Shown: piece after piece, positions 63,746-64,000 of the stretch
Layout: each line of letters begins with the position of its first letter
How positions within the stretch are numbered: the first letter of the stretch is position 1
Source: Cacajao melanocephalus
Taxonomy: Eukaryota; Chordata; Mammalia; Primates; Pitheciidae
DNA: 64,000 bases
Assembly: GCA_963573385.1 (NCBI GenBank)
Contig: CAUYLG010076626.1
Span: 1-64,000 of the forward strand
Reading direction: 5' to 3'
Made by a program: the position numbers and the translations under genes
Notes under the pieces: model-generated
Database searches by the model: none
Seen by the model: only the letters and a program-made list of their open reading frames with translations
What the model was told of the DNA's origin: nothing

Positions 63746-64000
63746 TTTTTTTTTTTTGCTCAAAGTCTCACTGTGTTGCCCAGGCTGAAGTGCAGTGGTA
63801 CAGTGGCACAGTCTCAGCTCACTGCAACCTCTGCCTCCTGGGTTCAAGCGATTCTCCTGCCTCAGCCTTCCTAGTAGCTAGGATTACAGGCCTGTGCCAC
63901 CACTCCTGGCTAATTTTTGTGTTTAGTAGAAATGGGGTTTCTCCATGTTGGCCAGGCTGGTCTCAAACGCTTAACCTCAAGTGATCTGCCCTGCCTCAGC
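63746..64000 (-). mobile_element. Alu, minus strand, cut by the window edge
   Basis: T-run at 63746-63758, then reverse Alu to the last base. Confidence 0.92.

Overview
This is vertebrate nuclear DNA, almost certainly from a simian primate. On the order of a hundred dimeric, monomeric or truncated Alu segments fill roughly two fifths of the window. Between them lie MIR, L1, hAT-Charlie, Tigger, MaLR and ERV remnants and two intron-bearing genes. The genes are HSCB (minus strand) and CHEK2 (plus strand), head to head across a short GC-rich promoter. Both proteins differ from the human ones as I remember them: about 16 of 235 residues in HSCB, and a one-residue deletion plus scattered changes in CHEK2. 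That is more than I would expect for an ape and fits a New World monkey best, but the species is an inference.

Layout. 1-6273 is intergenic, downstream of HSCB. It holds an ERVK-like LTR end, a MaLR LTR relic, several Alus, an RPS2 processed pseudogene joined to an Alu, and a nested hAT/LTR/hAT mosaic. 6274-18117 is HSCB, six exons on the minus strand, all splice sites canonical, 235 codons. 18118-18376 is the shared bidirectional promoter, with a ZNF143-type element, a CRE-like site and three inverted CCAAT boxes. 18377 to the right edge is CHEK2: non-coding exon 1, then coding exons 2-13 (486 codons, reading frame open throughout). The last two coding exons, about 56 residues with the nuclear localisation signal, must lie beyond 64000. 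CHEK2 introns contain an RPS26 processed pseudogene, a full-length U6 retrocopy in a polypyrimidine tract, an AT-rich satellite-like block, two solitary LTRs with clear target-site duplications, and many Alus in both orientations.

Roles. HSCB is the mitochondrial J-domain co-chaperone that helps pass Fe-S clusters from ISCU with HSPA9. CHEK2 is the DNA-damage checkpoint kinase downstream of ATM. Their products are not known to act in one pathway; the shared promoter is the link seen here.

I found no new gene system. The points most worth a second look are structural: an Alu-RPS2 composite inside one pair of target-site duplications, an 86-bp local template-switch insertion inside an Alu, a spacer-less inverted Alu pair next to CHEK2 exon 9, an inverted Alu fusion next to exon 4, and two cleanly readable nested transposon stacks. 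Comparisons with human proteins and repeat consensus sequences are from memory; no database search was run.
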